Assembly: GCA_002725095.1 (NCBI GenBank)
Contig: PBQQ01000008.1
Span: 1 to 14,577 of the forward strand
Length of the DNA: 14,577 nucleotides
Direction: 5' to 3'
DNA from: Gammaproteobacteria bacterium
Lineage (GTDB): Bacteria > Pseudomonadota > Gammaproteobacteria > Pseudomonadales > Azotimanducaceae
The notes beneath the pieces were generated by a model. The model had not been told where the DNA came from. It saw only the letters and a program-made list of their open reading frames with translations, and made no database searches. This document shows, one piece after another, positions 6,984 to 13,717 of this stretch; the first letter of the stretch is position 1; every line of letters begins with the position of its first letter. The position numbers were made by a program, and so were the translations under genes.

Positions 6984-9395
6984 TCAGACGTCAAGGTTAA
7001 CCACCGACAGCGCATTTGATTCAATAAATTCGCGTCTGGGTTCGACCAGTTCGCCCATTAAAGTTGTAAACATTTGATCCGCGCCAATCGCGTCATCAAC
7101 GGTCACGCGCAACATTCGGCGCACGTTCTGGTCCATTGTGGTCTCCCACAATTGCTCCGGGTTCATCTCCCCTAAGCCCTTATAGCGCTGGATATCCACG
7201 CCTCGGCGCGCCTCACTTTGCAACCATTCAAAAGCATCGGAAAAGTGCACAATCGCCGTGGTTTTATCGCCCCGCTGCACAAATGCCCCCGCTTCCAGCA
7301 AATTTTCCAAGCGGGTGCGCATTGCACTTATTTGCTGATACTCGAAGCCATGGACAAAGTTCTTGGTCAGCGTAACCGTTTTGCGCCGGCCTTTAAGAAG
7401 CAGGCTGATCGTTGGCGAATAGACGTTGAGTTCGTTGTCAAAACCAACCTCTACTGCAGCATCTTTCGAGGCATCCTCTGCTAACGCTTCTCTTAAGGTT
7501 TCTGCCCACTCAGACATTGCCGCTTGATTGGACATCAGCGTTTCATCAAGGCCCCCAACCCGCAGCAATGCCCGGCTGATTTCTTCGGGGTACTTGCGGC
7601 TAGACGGCGCTAGATCTTTGAGTAATTGCTGGAAGTCGCCAACTAAAGCCTCTAGCGGCTCACCTTGGATGGCGGGCGCATCTGGGTTTACAAATAACTT
7701 AGCGTCCTGCAAAGCCAACTCTAGAAAATACGCGTTCAGCTCATCATCGTCTTTAACGTAACGCTCTTGGCGGTTCTTTTTAACTTTGTACAACGGCGGC
7801 TGCGCGATGAACACATGACCCCGTTCAAGCAGCTCCGGCATTTGTCGGAAGAAAAACGTCAACAACAAGGTGCGAATATGTGAACCGTCGACATCCGCGT
7901 CTGTCATGATCACGATACTGTGGTACCGCAGCTTTTCGACATCAAACTCTTGCTTGCCGATTCCACAGCCAAGGGCGGTGACCAAATTACCAATTTCCTG
8001 CGACGATAACATTTTGTCAAAACGCGCACGCTCGACATTGAGGATTTTGCCTTTGAGCGGCAATATCGCCTGGGTTCGGCGATCTCTGCCTTGTTTAGCA
8101 GAGCCGCCTGCAGAATCGCCTTCGACAATAAACAATTCTGAGAGTACTGGGTCTTTCTCCTGACAGTCGGCCAGCTTACCCGGCAACCCCGCAATATCGA
8201 GAGCGCCTTTCCTGCGGGTCATATCACGCGCCTTGCGGGCCGCCTCACGTGCCCGCGCCGCATCAATCATTTTGCCAACAACGGCTTTCGCATCTTGTGG
8301 GTGTTCATCGAGAAACTCACCAAAGTAGCGGTAAAGCTCCTGTTCTACGGCTGTTTTTACCTCGCTGGAGACCAACTTATCTTTGGTTTGCGAGGAGAAT
8401 TTCGGATCCGGCACTTTCACCGAAATAACCGCGGTTAATCCCTCTCTCGCATCATCCCCAGTTGTGCTGACCTGAGCTTTCTTGAGCATATTCTCGCGCT
8501 CAATGTACGTGTTCAGAGTGCGGGTCAAGGCGGCCCTAAACCCTGCCAAATGAGTGCCCCCATCACCCTGAGGAATGTTATTCGTATAGGCGTGAACTTG
8601 CTCTTGGAACGTGTCATTCCATTGCATCGCAATCTCCACGCCAATTCCGTCTTCACGTTCCACAGAAAAATGGAAGACATCGTTGAGGGGCGTTTTATTC
8701 TGATTAAGGAAGACAACAAACGCGCTCAAACCCCCTTCATAGAGGAAAATGTCTTCTTTGCCTGATTTTTCCTCATTGAGGTGAATGGCGACGCCAGAAT
8801 TGAGAAACGCAAGCTCTCGCAGGCGTTTGGCTAAAATTTCATATTGAAAGCGGATGTTATGAAATGTCTCTGGGGAAGGCCGGAAGTAGCATTCGGTACC
8901 ACGCTCTTCAGTTGCGCCCACTTCTTTTAGCGGCGCTACCGGAACACCATGGCGATATTCTTGTTGATAGACCTTTTGGTCGCGTCTAACCGTTAACTTG
9001 AATAGGTCAGAAAGCGCGTTAACTACGGAAACACCAACGCCATGCAAGCCTCCGGAGACTTTATAGGCGTTGTCGTCGAATTTACCCCCCGCATGGAGTG
9101 TGGTCATGATCACTTCCGCAGCGCTGACGTTTTCTTCAGCATGGATGTCCACCGGAATGCCTCTGCCGTTGTCACGCACGGTGATCGCTTCTTCGGGGTG
9201 AACGGTCACATAAACCGTATCGCAATGGCCGGCCAGCGCCTCGTCAATCGAATTGTCTACCAGCTCCTGCACCATATGGTGAAGCCCTGTGCCGTCTTCA
9301 GTATCACCAATGTACATTCCTGGGCGCTTACGCACCGCATCCAAACCTTTGAGCACCTTAATACTGTCGGAGTCGTAACTTTTTTCGTCGCTCAT
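6984..9395 (-). CDS. gyrB: DNA gyrase subunit B
   Basis: GyrB is the ATPase subunit of gyrase, which introduces negative supercoils together with GyrA. It has 803 residues (E. coli 804), including the extra insert of about 170 residues in the C-terminal half that is typical of Gram-negative GyrB. The GHKL ATPase domain shows Glu44 (QELVDNSIDEA, the catalytic base), DNGRGIP (75-81) and the glycine-rich lid GGLHGVGVSVVNAL. The transducer domain follows. The Toprim domain carries EGDSAGG (425-431) and DADVDG (499-504), which supply the Mg2+-binding acidic residues. QRYKGLGEMNP lies near the C-terminus. The start ATG lies 38 bp after the recF stop, preceded by an A-rich leader with a weak GGA. 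It is the fourth gene of the dnaA operon. No truncation or frameshift was seen. Confidence 0.99.
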   Translation of the reverse strand: MSDEKSYDSDSIKVLKGLDAVRKRPGMYIGDTEDGTGLHHMVQELVDNSIDEALAGHCDTVYVTVHPEEAITVRDNGRGIPVDIHAEENVSAAEVIMTTLHAGGKFDDNAYKVSGGLHGVGVSVVNALSDLFKLTVRRDQKVYQQEYRHGVPVAPLKEVGATEERGTECYFRPSPETFHNIRFQYEILAKRLRELAFLNSGVAIHLNEEKSGKEDIFLYEGGLSAFVVFLNQNKTPLNDVFHFSVEREDGIGVEIAMQWNDTFQEQVHAYTNNIPQGDGGTHLAGFRAALTRTLNTYIERENMLKKAQVSTTGDDAREGLTAVISVKVPDPKFSSQTKDKLVSSEVKTAVEQELYRYFGEFLDEHPQDAKAVVGKMIDAARAREAARKARDMTRRKGALDIAGLPGKLADCQEKDPVLSELFIVEGDSAGGSAKQGRDRRTQAILPLKGKILNVERARFDKMLSSQEIGNLVTALGCGIGKQEFDVEKLRYHSIVIMTDADVDGSHIRTLLLTFFFRQMPELLERGHVFIAQPPLYKVKKNRQERYVKDDDELNAYFLELALQDAKLFVNPDAPAIQGEPLEALVGDFQQLLKDLAPSSRKYPEEISRALLRVGGLDETLMSNQAAMSEWAETLREALAEDASKDAAVEVGFDNELNVYSPTISLLLKGRRKTVTLTKNFVHGFEYQQISAMRTRLENLLEAGAFVQRGDKTTAIVHFSDAFEWLQSEARRGVDIQRYKGLGEMNPEQLWETTMDQNVRRMLRVTVDDAIGADQMFTTLMGELVEPRREFIESNALSVVNLDV

Positions 9396-9433
9396 TTTTT
9401 TTCCAGGTTTGTTTAACCGCTGCCTATAGGCCT

Positions 9434-10543
9434 TTAGAAGCCACCGCCCGTCGAAACATGCACCGAGCCATGTTCCACGTGGAACACCCTAAGGTGCTCC
9501 TTACTCAATCCATCAAGCACGCCCGTAAGCGGCTCTGTCGATGTCGCAACCACCTGACAGCCTATCGCCAACAGCGCTTGCAACAACCTCGATCGATGCG
9601 CACTGTCCAGTTCAGCGCCAAAATCGTCAATCAGCACCACCGAAGGCTGGCCGGTATGCTTAGCCAGTAACGCAGACTGGGCCAGCGCCGCTGCGCTGCC
9701 GATCGTTTTACCTTGTCCGCGAGAGGCCGTCTCTTGCGCCGAGGCTTGAGCCAGTTGAATGGCGACATCCGCCCGGTGCGGCCCCATCTGGGTACTCCCC
9801 GATTTTACATCGCGAGGCTTGGTTTCGGCCATTTTTTTACGCGTTTCCGCAATGTTTTTCGCATAGCCCCCCGCCTGATAGTCCAGGACACACTCAAGCG
9901 AGGGGTCCAAGCGGCTAAGCATTTCGCAGAAAAGCGGCGTTAGGTCGGCGAGATAGTCTTGACGCAACGCGCCAATACGCTGCCCAGATTCAGTGATCAT
10001 TGCCAGCCAAGGGTCTTGCTCGTCAGGACCCGCCTGTTCACGGCGCAACCACGCATTTCGCTGTCGCAGAATCTTCCGGTATTCACGAGCCAAACGGACG
10101 TAATCTTGTTTCACGTGAAACACACCCCAGTCCAGGAACTCTCTGCGATCAGACGGGCCGCTAAATATCAGGTCTCCAACGTTGGGCAATAACAGCTGGA
10201 TAGGCAAATATGACGCCAGCGCTGCTGCGCTCTTTGCTTCCTGCCCATCAAGACGCAACGCTCTGTCACCGCCTAATTGTTTTTCTAACGCGAGAGTATG
10301 GCTGCGGCCATCGCCGCTCCTCACCTGCGCCCTGACCCGCAACAGCCTTTCGTTTCTCTGAACAAGATTGCTTATTTTTGAAGACCGAAACGACTTACCC
10401 CTTGCCAGCAAGTGTATTGCTTCGAGCAGGGTTGTTTTACCCGCTCCATTAGGGCCTTCTATCAGATTAAACCCCGAACAGAGCTCTAACCGAGCCGTGG
10501 TCAGATTACGAAGGTGGTCTACTTCAAGAGAATTAAGCAGCAA
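9434..10543 (-). CDS. recF: DNA replication and repair protein RecF
   Basis: RecF is an SMC/ABC-type ATPase that loads RecA on gapped DNA with RecO and RecR. The protein has 369 residues (E. coli 357). Walker A is GPNGAGKTT (30-38), the ABC signature is SRGQGK (274-279), and Walker B is VLIDDFGAELD (303-313). The TTG start is chosen because it places the conserved Arg-Asn (RN, 12-13) exactly where other RecF proteins have it. No ATG lies between the upstream in-frame stop and Walker A, and that stop is dnaN's own TAA. The gene lies 21 bp downstream of dnaN. Two parS-type palindromes are embedded in the coding sequence, one at residues 141-146 and one at 353-358, so the DNA here probably carries a segregation signal as well as the protein code. 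Confidence 0.98.
   Translation of the reverse strand: MLLNSLEVDHLRNLTTARLELCSGFNLIEGPNGAGKTTLLEAIHLLARGKSFRSSKISNLVQRNERLLRVRAQVRSGDGRSHTLALEKQLGGDRALRLDGQEAKSAAALASYLPIQLLLPNVGDLIFSGPSDRREFLDWGVFHVKQDYVRLAREYRKILRQRNAWLRREQAGPDEQDPWLAMITESGQRIGALRQDYLADLTPLFCEMLSRLDPSLECVLDYQAGGYAKNIAETRKKMAETKPRDVKSGSTQMGPHRADVAIQLAQASAQETASRGQGKTIGSAAALAQSALLAKHTGQPSVVLIDDFGAELDSAHRSRLLQALLAIGCQVVATSTEPLTGVLDGLSKEHLRVFHVEHGSVHVSTGGGF
9471..9486. promoter_or_regulatory. parS centromere site 1 (ParB binding), inside recF
   Basis: A perfect 16-bp palindrome, TGTTCCACGTGGAACA. This is the consensus chromosomal parS sequence bound by ParB in Pseudomonas and many other bacteria. It lies near the 3' end of recF, about 3.5 kb from the origin. 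On the coding strand it covers codons 353-358 (Val-Phe-His-Val-Glu-His). parA and parB are not in the window; in related genomes they often lie a few genes beyond yidC. Palindrome and position are seen directly; ParB binding is inferred. Confidence 0.93.
10107..10122. promoter_or_regulatory. parS centromere site 2 (ParB binding), inside recF
   Basis: A second perfect 16-bp palindrome, TGTTTCACGTGAAACA, the other standard form of parS. It is 636 bp from site 1, centre to centre, near the 5' part of recF. It covers codons 141-146 (Val-Phe-His-Val-Lys-Gln) in the same codon phase as site 1. Two perfect sites this close to oriC make chance very unlikely. Confidence 0.93.
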
Positions 10544-10564
10544 TACAGCATCGCACTTAGAACG

Positions 10565-11671
10565 TTACAGCCTCATCGGCATAACAACGTATAGCGCATC
10601 ATCCGCTTTAGATGACTCGAGCAACGCGGAACTGTTCGCATCCGAGACTGAAAGCCTAACACTGTCTGCCGACATGACACCGAGCACGTCGAGCAGGTAA
10701 CTCACATTGAACCCGATTTCCAAATCAGTGCCATTAAATTCAACAGCAACGACCTCTTCGGCCTCTTCTTGTTCTGGATTGTTCGCTTGAATGGTCAGTT
10801 GATCGGGGGTTATGGCTAAACGCACACCCCTGTATTTTTCATTCGACAGAATCGACGCACGCTGAAAACCCTGGCGCAACGAGTCTCTGTCTCCTGTGAG
10901 TGTGCGGGACGCATCTTTTGGTACAACCTTGTCGTAGTCTGGAAATTGGCCGTCGACCAGCTTGGTCGTAAGCGTGAACGGCCCCTTGGTCACGCGCAGG
11001 TGGTTAGATCCAAGCTGAATGCGAATCGACTCATCCTCTTCATCCAATAGTCTGCTGAGCTCAAGTACTGCTTTGCGCGGGACTATGGCTTGCCTCCGCT
11101 CGTTAATGGGCGACTCTAGCGCACAGCTTTTGGTGCACATAGCCAAACGGTGGCCGTCAGTAGCCACCGTGCGCAAATGATCTTCCGTGACCTCAAAAAG
11201 CATTCCGTTCAAAAAGTACCGAACATCTTGCTGTGCCATCGCGAACGCAACTTGGTCAATCAAGGCACGCAAATCTGCCTGCGCGACAGTGATCACCACG
11301 TCGGTTTCGCCGCCCTCTATCTGCGGAAAATCGTTCGCAGGCAAGGTTGCAAGCGTAAATCTGCTGCGGCCGCTTTTTACTGTCGCACGATCCCCCTCTA
11401 CACTGACCGACACATCCGATCCATCCGGCAACGCCCGCCAAATATCGGCCAACTTACGCGCTGGTATCGTAATTTCACCCTGTTGCTCTACACCGACATC
11501 CGTGCGCGCGACCATTTCCACTTCAAGGTCTGTGCCCGTTAGTGAAACGCCATCTTCGTTGGCTTTTATCAACAGATTCGCCAAAACCGGCAACGTCTGT
11601 CTCCGTTCTACTACCCCGGTAGCTAGCTGCAGTGCTTTAAGTAACCGATCTCTGGCAATGGTGAATTTCAT
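10565..11671 (-). CDS. dnaN: DNA polymerase III beta subunit (sliding clamp)
   Basis: DnaN forms the ring-shaped dimer that holds DNA polymerase III on DNA and serves as the platform for other replication and repair proteins. It has 368 residues (E. coli 366) with the three-domain clamp layout. The N-terminus MKFTIARDRLLKALQ is typical, followed by RRQTLPVLANLLI (23-35) and TGTDLEVEM. FLNGMLFEV marks the middle domain, RLAMCTKS lies near residue 180, and the protein ends in VVMPMRL, the usual C-terminus. The start ATG is 8 bp after the dnaA stop. The stop codon TAG of dnaA forms part of a good Shine-Dalgarno (TAGGGG), so dnaA and dnaN are probably translationally coupled. recF follows after 21 bp. 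Confidence 0.98.
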   Translation of the reverse strand: MKFTIARDRLLKALQLATGVVERRQTLPVLANLLIKANEDGVSLTGTDLEVEMVARTDVGVEQQGEITIPARKLADIWRALPDGSDVSVSVEGDRATVKSGRSRFTLATLPANDFPQIEGGETDVVITVAQADLRALIDQVAFAMAQQDVRYFLNGMLFEVTEDHLRTVATDGHRLAMCTKSCALESPINERRQAIVPRKAVLELSRLLDEEDESIRIQLGSNHLRVTKGPFTLTTKLVDGQFPDYDKVVPKDASRTLTGDRDSLRQGFQRASILSNEKYRGVRLAITPDQLTIQANNPEQEEAEEVVAVEFNGTDLEIGFNVSYLLDVLGVMSADSVRLSVSDANSSALLESSKADDALYVVMPMRL

Positions 11672-11679
11672 GACAACCC

Positions 11680-13029
11680 CTAGCCTGCGAGCAATCGCGT
11701 CAGGTTTTTATAATCCTCAGCTACATCTGCTGTTATGGCACGCAAATCGTCGATCTTACGGCAGGCGTGCAGTACCGTTGTATGATCACGGCCGCCAAAC
11801 GCATCGCCTACTTCGGGTAACGAATGATTTGTTAACTCTTTGGACAGCGCCATAGCCATTTGGCGCGGCCGCGCAATGGAACGGTTGCGGCGCTTAGACA
11901 CCATGTCGGACATTTTAATGTTGAAGTATTCCGCCACTGTGCGCTGGATATTGTCTATGGAAATCTGCCGATCTTGGATCGCAAACAGATCTCTTAAGGC
12001 GCGCTTTACTTGATCCTCCGATATACGACTGCCCGTGAAGCGGGCATTGGCAATCACACGCCGCAACGCGCCTTCAAGCTCTCGAACATTTGATCGAATC
12101 CGCTCTGCCATAAAGAAAGCAACGCTTTGATCCAACGCAATTTGCTCTGCTTCAGCTTTCTTCATGAGAATCGCTACCCGCGTTTCTAAATCAGGCGCCT
12201 CAACTTCAACCGTCAACCCATACACAAAACGAGACTTTAGCCGCTCCTCTAAGCCATCAATTTCTCTTGGATATTTATCGCTGGTCAGCACCATTTGATG
12301 GCCCCTCTCCAGCAAAGCGTTAAACACGTGAAAAAACTCTTCCTGGGACCGCATTTTCTTAGCAAAAAATTGGATATCGTCAATTAACAACGCGTCTACC
12401 GAACGATAGAAATTCATGAAATCCTGCATCGTTCCTGTTTGCAGCGCTTTAACCATGTCCTGCACGAACCGCTGCGAATGCAAGTACAAGACCTTTGCGT
12501 TGGGGTTGCGGCTCAACAACTCGTTGCCCACCGCTTGCATCAGGTGCGTTTTCCCCAGCCCAACGCCGCCGTAAAGCAATAGCGGGTTATAAGTACGGCC
12601 CGCATTATCCGCCACTTGCGTCGCTGCCGCACGAGCCAATTCGTTCGACTTTCCCTCTACAAACGTATCAAAAGTAAACTCTCTGTTCAGGTTATGGGCT
12701 TCGTTGTCGTGACGCAGAGCGATCTTTTTTGCCGACTTCGCTGCTTTTGTCAAAGATCGAATGTCTTCTCTATCGGCTGTTTCTCGTTCCACCAACTCGC
12801 CAACTGACAACTCTACTGGCGCGCTGTCGTCGACACTGTCTAAAAATTCCGAAATTCTTTCTAAATAGGATTGTCTAACGTGTTTTTCGACGTACACGTT
12901 GGGCGCCTTGAGCGTCAACTGTCCGGCGTTAAAATTCGCCTGAAGTGGTCTGATGTAGGTCTCGAATTGCTGCTGACCCAGCTCCAGCTCCAGTTGAGTC
13001 AAGCATTGTTGCCAAATTGATGATGTCAC
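11680..13029 (-). CDS. dnaA: Chromosomal replication initiator protein DnaA
   Basis: DnaA binds DnaA boxes at oriC, opens the DNA in its ATP form and recruits the helicase. It has 449 residues. Domain I is at 1 to about 80 (IWQQCLTQLELEL...FETYIRPLQ). Domain II is a short charged linker to about 112. Domain III is the AAA+ ATPase, with Walker A GGVGLGKT (154-161), Walker B LLIDDIQ (214-220) and SRFVYGL (267-273), which carries the arginine of the AAA+ box VII. Domain IV binds DNA with GDAFGGRDHTTVLHACRKI (408-426). The start is GTG, as in E. coli; the N-terminus then aligns with the family, and AAGGGG lies about 10 bases upstream as a Shine-Dalgarno. It heads the minus-strand operon, and its leader runs from the candidate oriC. 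Confidence 0.99.
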   Translation of the reverse strand: MTSSIWQQCLTQLELELGQQQFETYIRPLQANFNAGQLTLKAPNVYVEKHVRQSYLERISEFLDSVDDSAPVELSVGELVERETADREDIRSLTKAAKSAKKIALRHDNEAHNLNREFTFDTFVEGKSNELARAAATQVADNAGRTYNPLLLYGGVGLGKTHLMQAVGNELLSRNPNAKVLYLHSQRFVQDMVKALQTGTMQDFMNFYRSVDALLIDDIQFFAKKMRSQEEFFHVFNALLERGHQMVLTSDKYPREIDGLEERLKSRFVYGLTVEVEAPDLETRVAILMKKAEAEQIALDQSVAFFMAERIRSNVRELEGALRRVIANARFTGSRISEDQVKRALRDLFAIQDRQISIDNIQRTVAEYFNIKMSDMVSKRRNRSIARPRQMAMALSKELTNHSLPEVGDAFGGRDHTTVLHACRKIDDLRAITADVAEDYKNLTRLLAG

Positions 13030-13282
13030 CCGAAATGCCGCCCCTTATAAAATTTCTCTTTGTATCGTGGCCGTTTATTAAAGACTCTAACGACCATGTT
13101 TGAACGCGGTAGAAATTGTTCGTTGCTCCAAGCTGCATTGTATTCCTTTGATCAATCTAAGATCCATTGAAGAAGTCATTTTTTAGCGACTAAATCAGCT
13201 ATTCCTGACTTTTCATGGACTTAGAGTGCGTCGAATCTTTTGCTAATGACCGCCGCTGGCGCTACAGGTGTGCGCAATTGTT
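13030..13282. other. dnaA upstream leader, no gene seen
   Basis: No protein or RNA gene was recognised in this stretch. It should contain the dnaA promoter on the minus strand. A TACAAT -10 candidate reads leftward at 13142-13137, but it has no convincing -35, so it is not called. Two GATC sites (13150, 13161) are present, far fewer than in the E. coli origin. There is thus no sign of a Dam/SeqA-rich origin. No perfect DnaA box lies in this part. Confidence 0.5.
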
Positions 13283-13310
13283 TTGACAACCTGTGGATAA
13301 CTAATAATAT
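13283..13310 (+). promoter_or_regulatory. Sigma-70-type promoter inside oriC, overlapping the DnaA box
   Basis: Perfect -35 TTGACA (13283-13288), 16-bp spacer, then -10 TAATAT (13305-13310; 4/6, with T1, A2 and T6 kept). The perfect DnaA box fills most of the spacer. Predicted transcription starts near 13317 and reads toward rpmH. No reading frame follows; the first structure met is a palindrome and then an intrinsic terminator. No other element confirms that it is active. Confidence 0.5.
13292..13300 (-). promoter_or_regulatory. DnaA box (perfect)
   Basis: TGTGGATAA on the plus strand, that is TTATCCACA on the minus strand, the exact high-affinity DnaA box. It lies between the -35 and -10 hexamers of a plus-strand promoter candidate, so bound DnaA should block that promoter. 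Confidence 0.9.
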
Positions 13311-13324
13311 CTAATCTGTCCACG

Positions 13325-13338
13325 AGCTTTCGAAAGCT
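13325..13338. repeat. 14-bp perfect palindrome in oriC
   Basis: AGCTTTCGAAAGCT is self-complementary over all 14 bases. It lies between the weak and one-mismatch DnaA boxes. It could be a protein-binding site or the first hairpin of the putative oriC transcript. No known regulator site matches it. Confidence 0.8.
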
Positions 13339-13348
13339 TACGCGCTCG

Positions 13349-13357
13349 TTGTCCACA
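13349..13357 (+). promoter_or_regulatory. DnaA box (one mismatch)
   Basis: TTGTCCACA, one change from TTATCCACA, in the opposite orientation to the perfect box and 48 bp from it. Together with that box it flanks the 14-bp palindrome. Confidence 0.65.
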
Positions 13358-13369
13358 GTTAGTCTTAGC

Positions 13370-13408
13370 CCTCAAGCCAAACACTGGTAATGGCTTGAGG
13401 ACTTTTTT
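13370..13408 (+). terminator. Intrinsic terminator within oriC, plus strand
   Basis: A 10-bp perfect stem, CCTCAAGCCA (13370-13379) with TGGCTTGAGG (13391-13400), and an 11-nt loop. It is followed after two bases by six T (13403-13408). Only the plus strand has a T-run after the stem, so it stops rightward transcription. No gene lies upstream on that strand before dnaA's divergent start, so its target must begin inside the origin. Confidence 0.75.
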
Positions 13409-13412
13409 CACA
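13404..13412 (+). promoter_or_regulatory. Weak DnaA box candidate
   Basis: TTTTTCACA differs from TTATNCACA at one position. It overlaps the T-run of the terminator, so the match may simply reflect the T-run. Spacing and orientation are compatible with an origin box, but support is weak. Confidence 0.35.
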
Positions 13413-13445
13413 CAAACAAGCCACCTTAATAACAAACAACAAGTC

Positions 13446-13462
13446 ATATAAATATATATAAA
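13446..13462. other. A/T-only run: UP element or unwinding element
   Basis: Seventeen consecutive A/T bases, with a core of alternating TA steps, lie ten bases upstream of the rpmH -35. This position suits an UP element that boosts a ribosomal promoter. The same run is also the best candidate for the DNA unwinding element of oriC. Sequence alone cannot separate the two roles. Confidence 0.55.
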
Positions 13463-13471
13463 CTCATTTGA

Positions 13472-13500
13472 TTGACAGGTGAAAAGTCAGTTCATAGAAT
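13472..13500 (+). promoter_or_regulatory. Strong sigma-70 promoter for rpmH operon
   Basis: Perfect -35 TTGACA (13472-13477), 17-bp spacer and -10 TAGAAT (13495-13500; 5/6). The A/T-rich run lies just upstream. The bases after the -10 are CGCGCCCCC, a GC-rich discriminator like those of promoters shut down by ppGpp, which fits a ribosomal protein operon. Transcription should start near 13507, giving a leader of about 69 nt before rpmH. Confidence 0.85.
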
Positions 13501-13575
13501 CGCGCCCCCACGAACACACGACCACGCCTGAACGGCTTGCCGCTTAGACTGGAATTGAAAGAGTCAAGGTTAACC

Positions 13576-13710
13576 ATGAAAAGAACATTCCAACCAAGCA
13601 ACTTAAAACGCAAGCGAACCCATGGTTTTCGTGCACGAATGGCAACGAAAGCCGGCCGGCAAGTACTTAGCGCTCGTAGAGCAAAGGGTCGTAAACGGCT
13701 TACCGTCTAA
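13576..13710 (+). CDS. rpmH: 50S ribosomal protein L34
   Basis: A 44-residue, strongly basic protein that matches L34 throughout: MKRTFQPSNLKRKRTHGFRA at the start, then RMATKAGRQVL, and RAKGRKRLTV at the end. E. coli L34 has 46 residues. It is a component of the large ribosomal subunit. AAGG lies 6 bases upstream of the ATG as a Shine-Dalgarno. It is the first gene of the rightward rpmH-rnpA-yidD-yidC run, the usual neighbour of oriC. The promoter with the GC-rich discriminator is about 75 bp upstream. rnpA begins 7 bp after its stop. Confidence 0.98.
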   Translation: MKRTFQPSNLKRKRTHGFRARMATKAGRQVLSARRAKGRKRLTV

Positions 13711-13717
13711 TAGAACC

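Larger units (their letters stand above)
13317..13408 (+). ncRNA. Possible short structured transcript from oriC (about 92 nt)
   Basis: The region between the promoter candidate and the terminator would give an RNA of about 92 nt without a useful reading frame. It could fold into a first hairpin (AGCTT/AAGCT with a TCGA loop, or alternatively ACGAGC 13322-13327 with GCTCGT 13344-13349) and the terminator hairpin. No known RNA family was recognised. Existence depends on both the promoter and the terminator working, and it remains an inference. Confidence 0.25.
13283..13470. other. oriC: Candidate replication origin oriC
   Basis: The dnaA-rpmH intergenic region is the standard position of oriC in Pseudomonas-type Gammaproteobacteria. 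It holds a perfect DnaA box (13292-13300), a one-mismatch box (13349-13357), a one-mismatch box on the TTATNCACA rule (13404-13412) and a weak 6/9 match at 13316-13324. It also has a 14-bp palindrome and a 17-bp uninterrupted A/T run (13446-13462), which could be the unwinding element. The AT-rich CTAATAATATCTAAT directly beside the perfect box is an alternative unwinding site. The dnaA-dnaN gap is only 8 bp, so a bipartite origin with a second part there is ruled out. The boundaries are estimates. Confidence 0.8.

Noticed and set aside
8246..8256. CACGTG in gyrB as parS
   Set aside because: The flanks lack the TGTT and AACA arms of parS.
11672..11679. Second origin part between dnaA and dnaN
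   Set aside because: The gap is only 8 bp and contains no DnaA box.
11187..11855. A 222-codon open frame on the plus strand across dnaN and the end of dnaA
   Set aside because: It is antisense to two certain genes, its translation has no recognisable motif and a Ser/Thr/Arg-rich composition typical of an antisense frame. No promoter or Shine-Dalgarno supports it.
12320..12342. CACGTG-centred sequence in dnaA as a third parS
   Set aside because: Only the six central bases and the right arm resemble parS. The left arm does not match, so ParB binding is not expected.
13271..13279. TGCGCAATT and the preceding GTGTG as a further DnaA box
   Set aside because: At least two mismatches to TTATNCACA in either orientation.
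13622..13717. Extended rnpA start inside rpmH
   Set aside because: Long rnpA forms overlapping rpmH are known in some bacteria such as Thermus. Here the extra 32 residues simply follow the shifted rpmH frame, and the family N-terminus begins at 13718.
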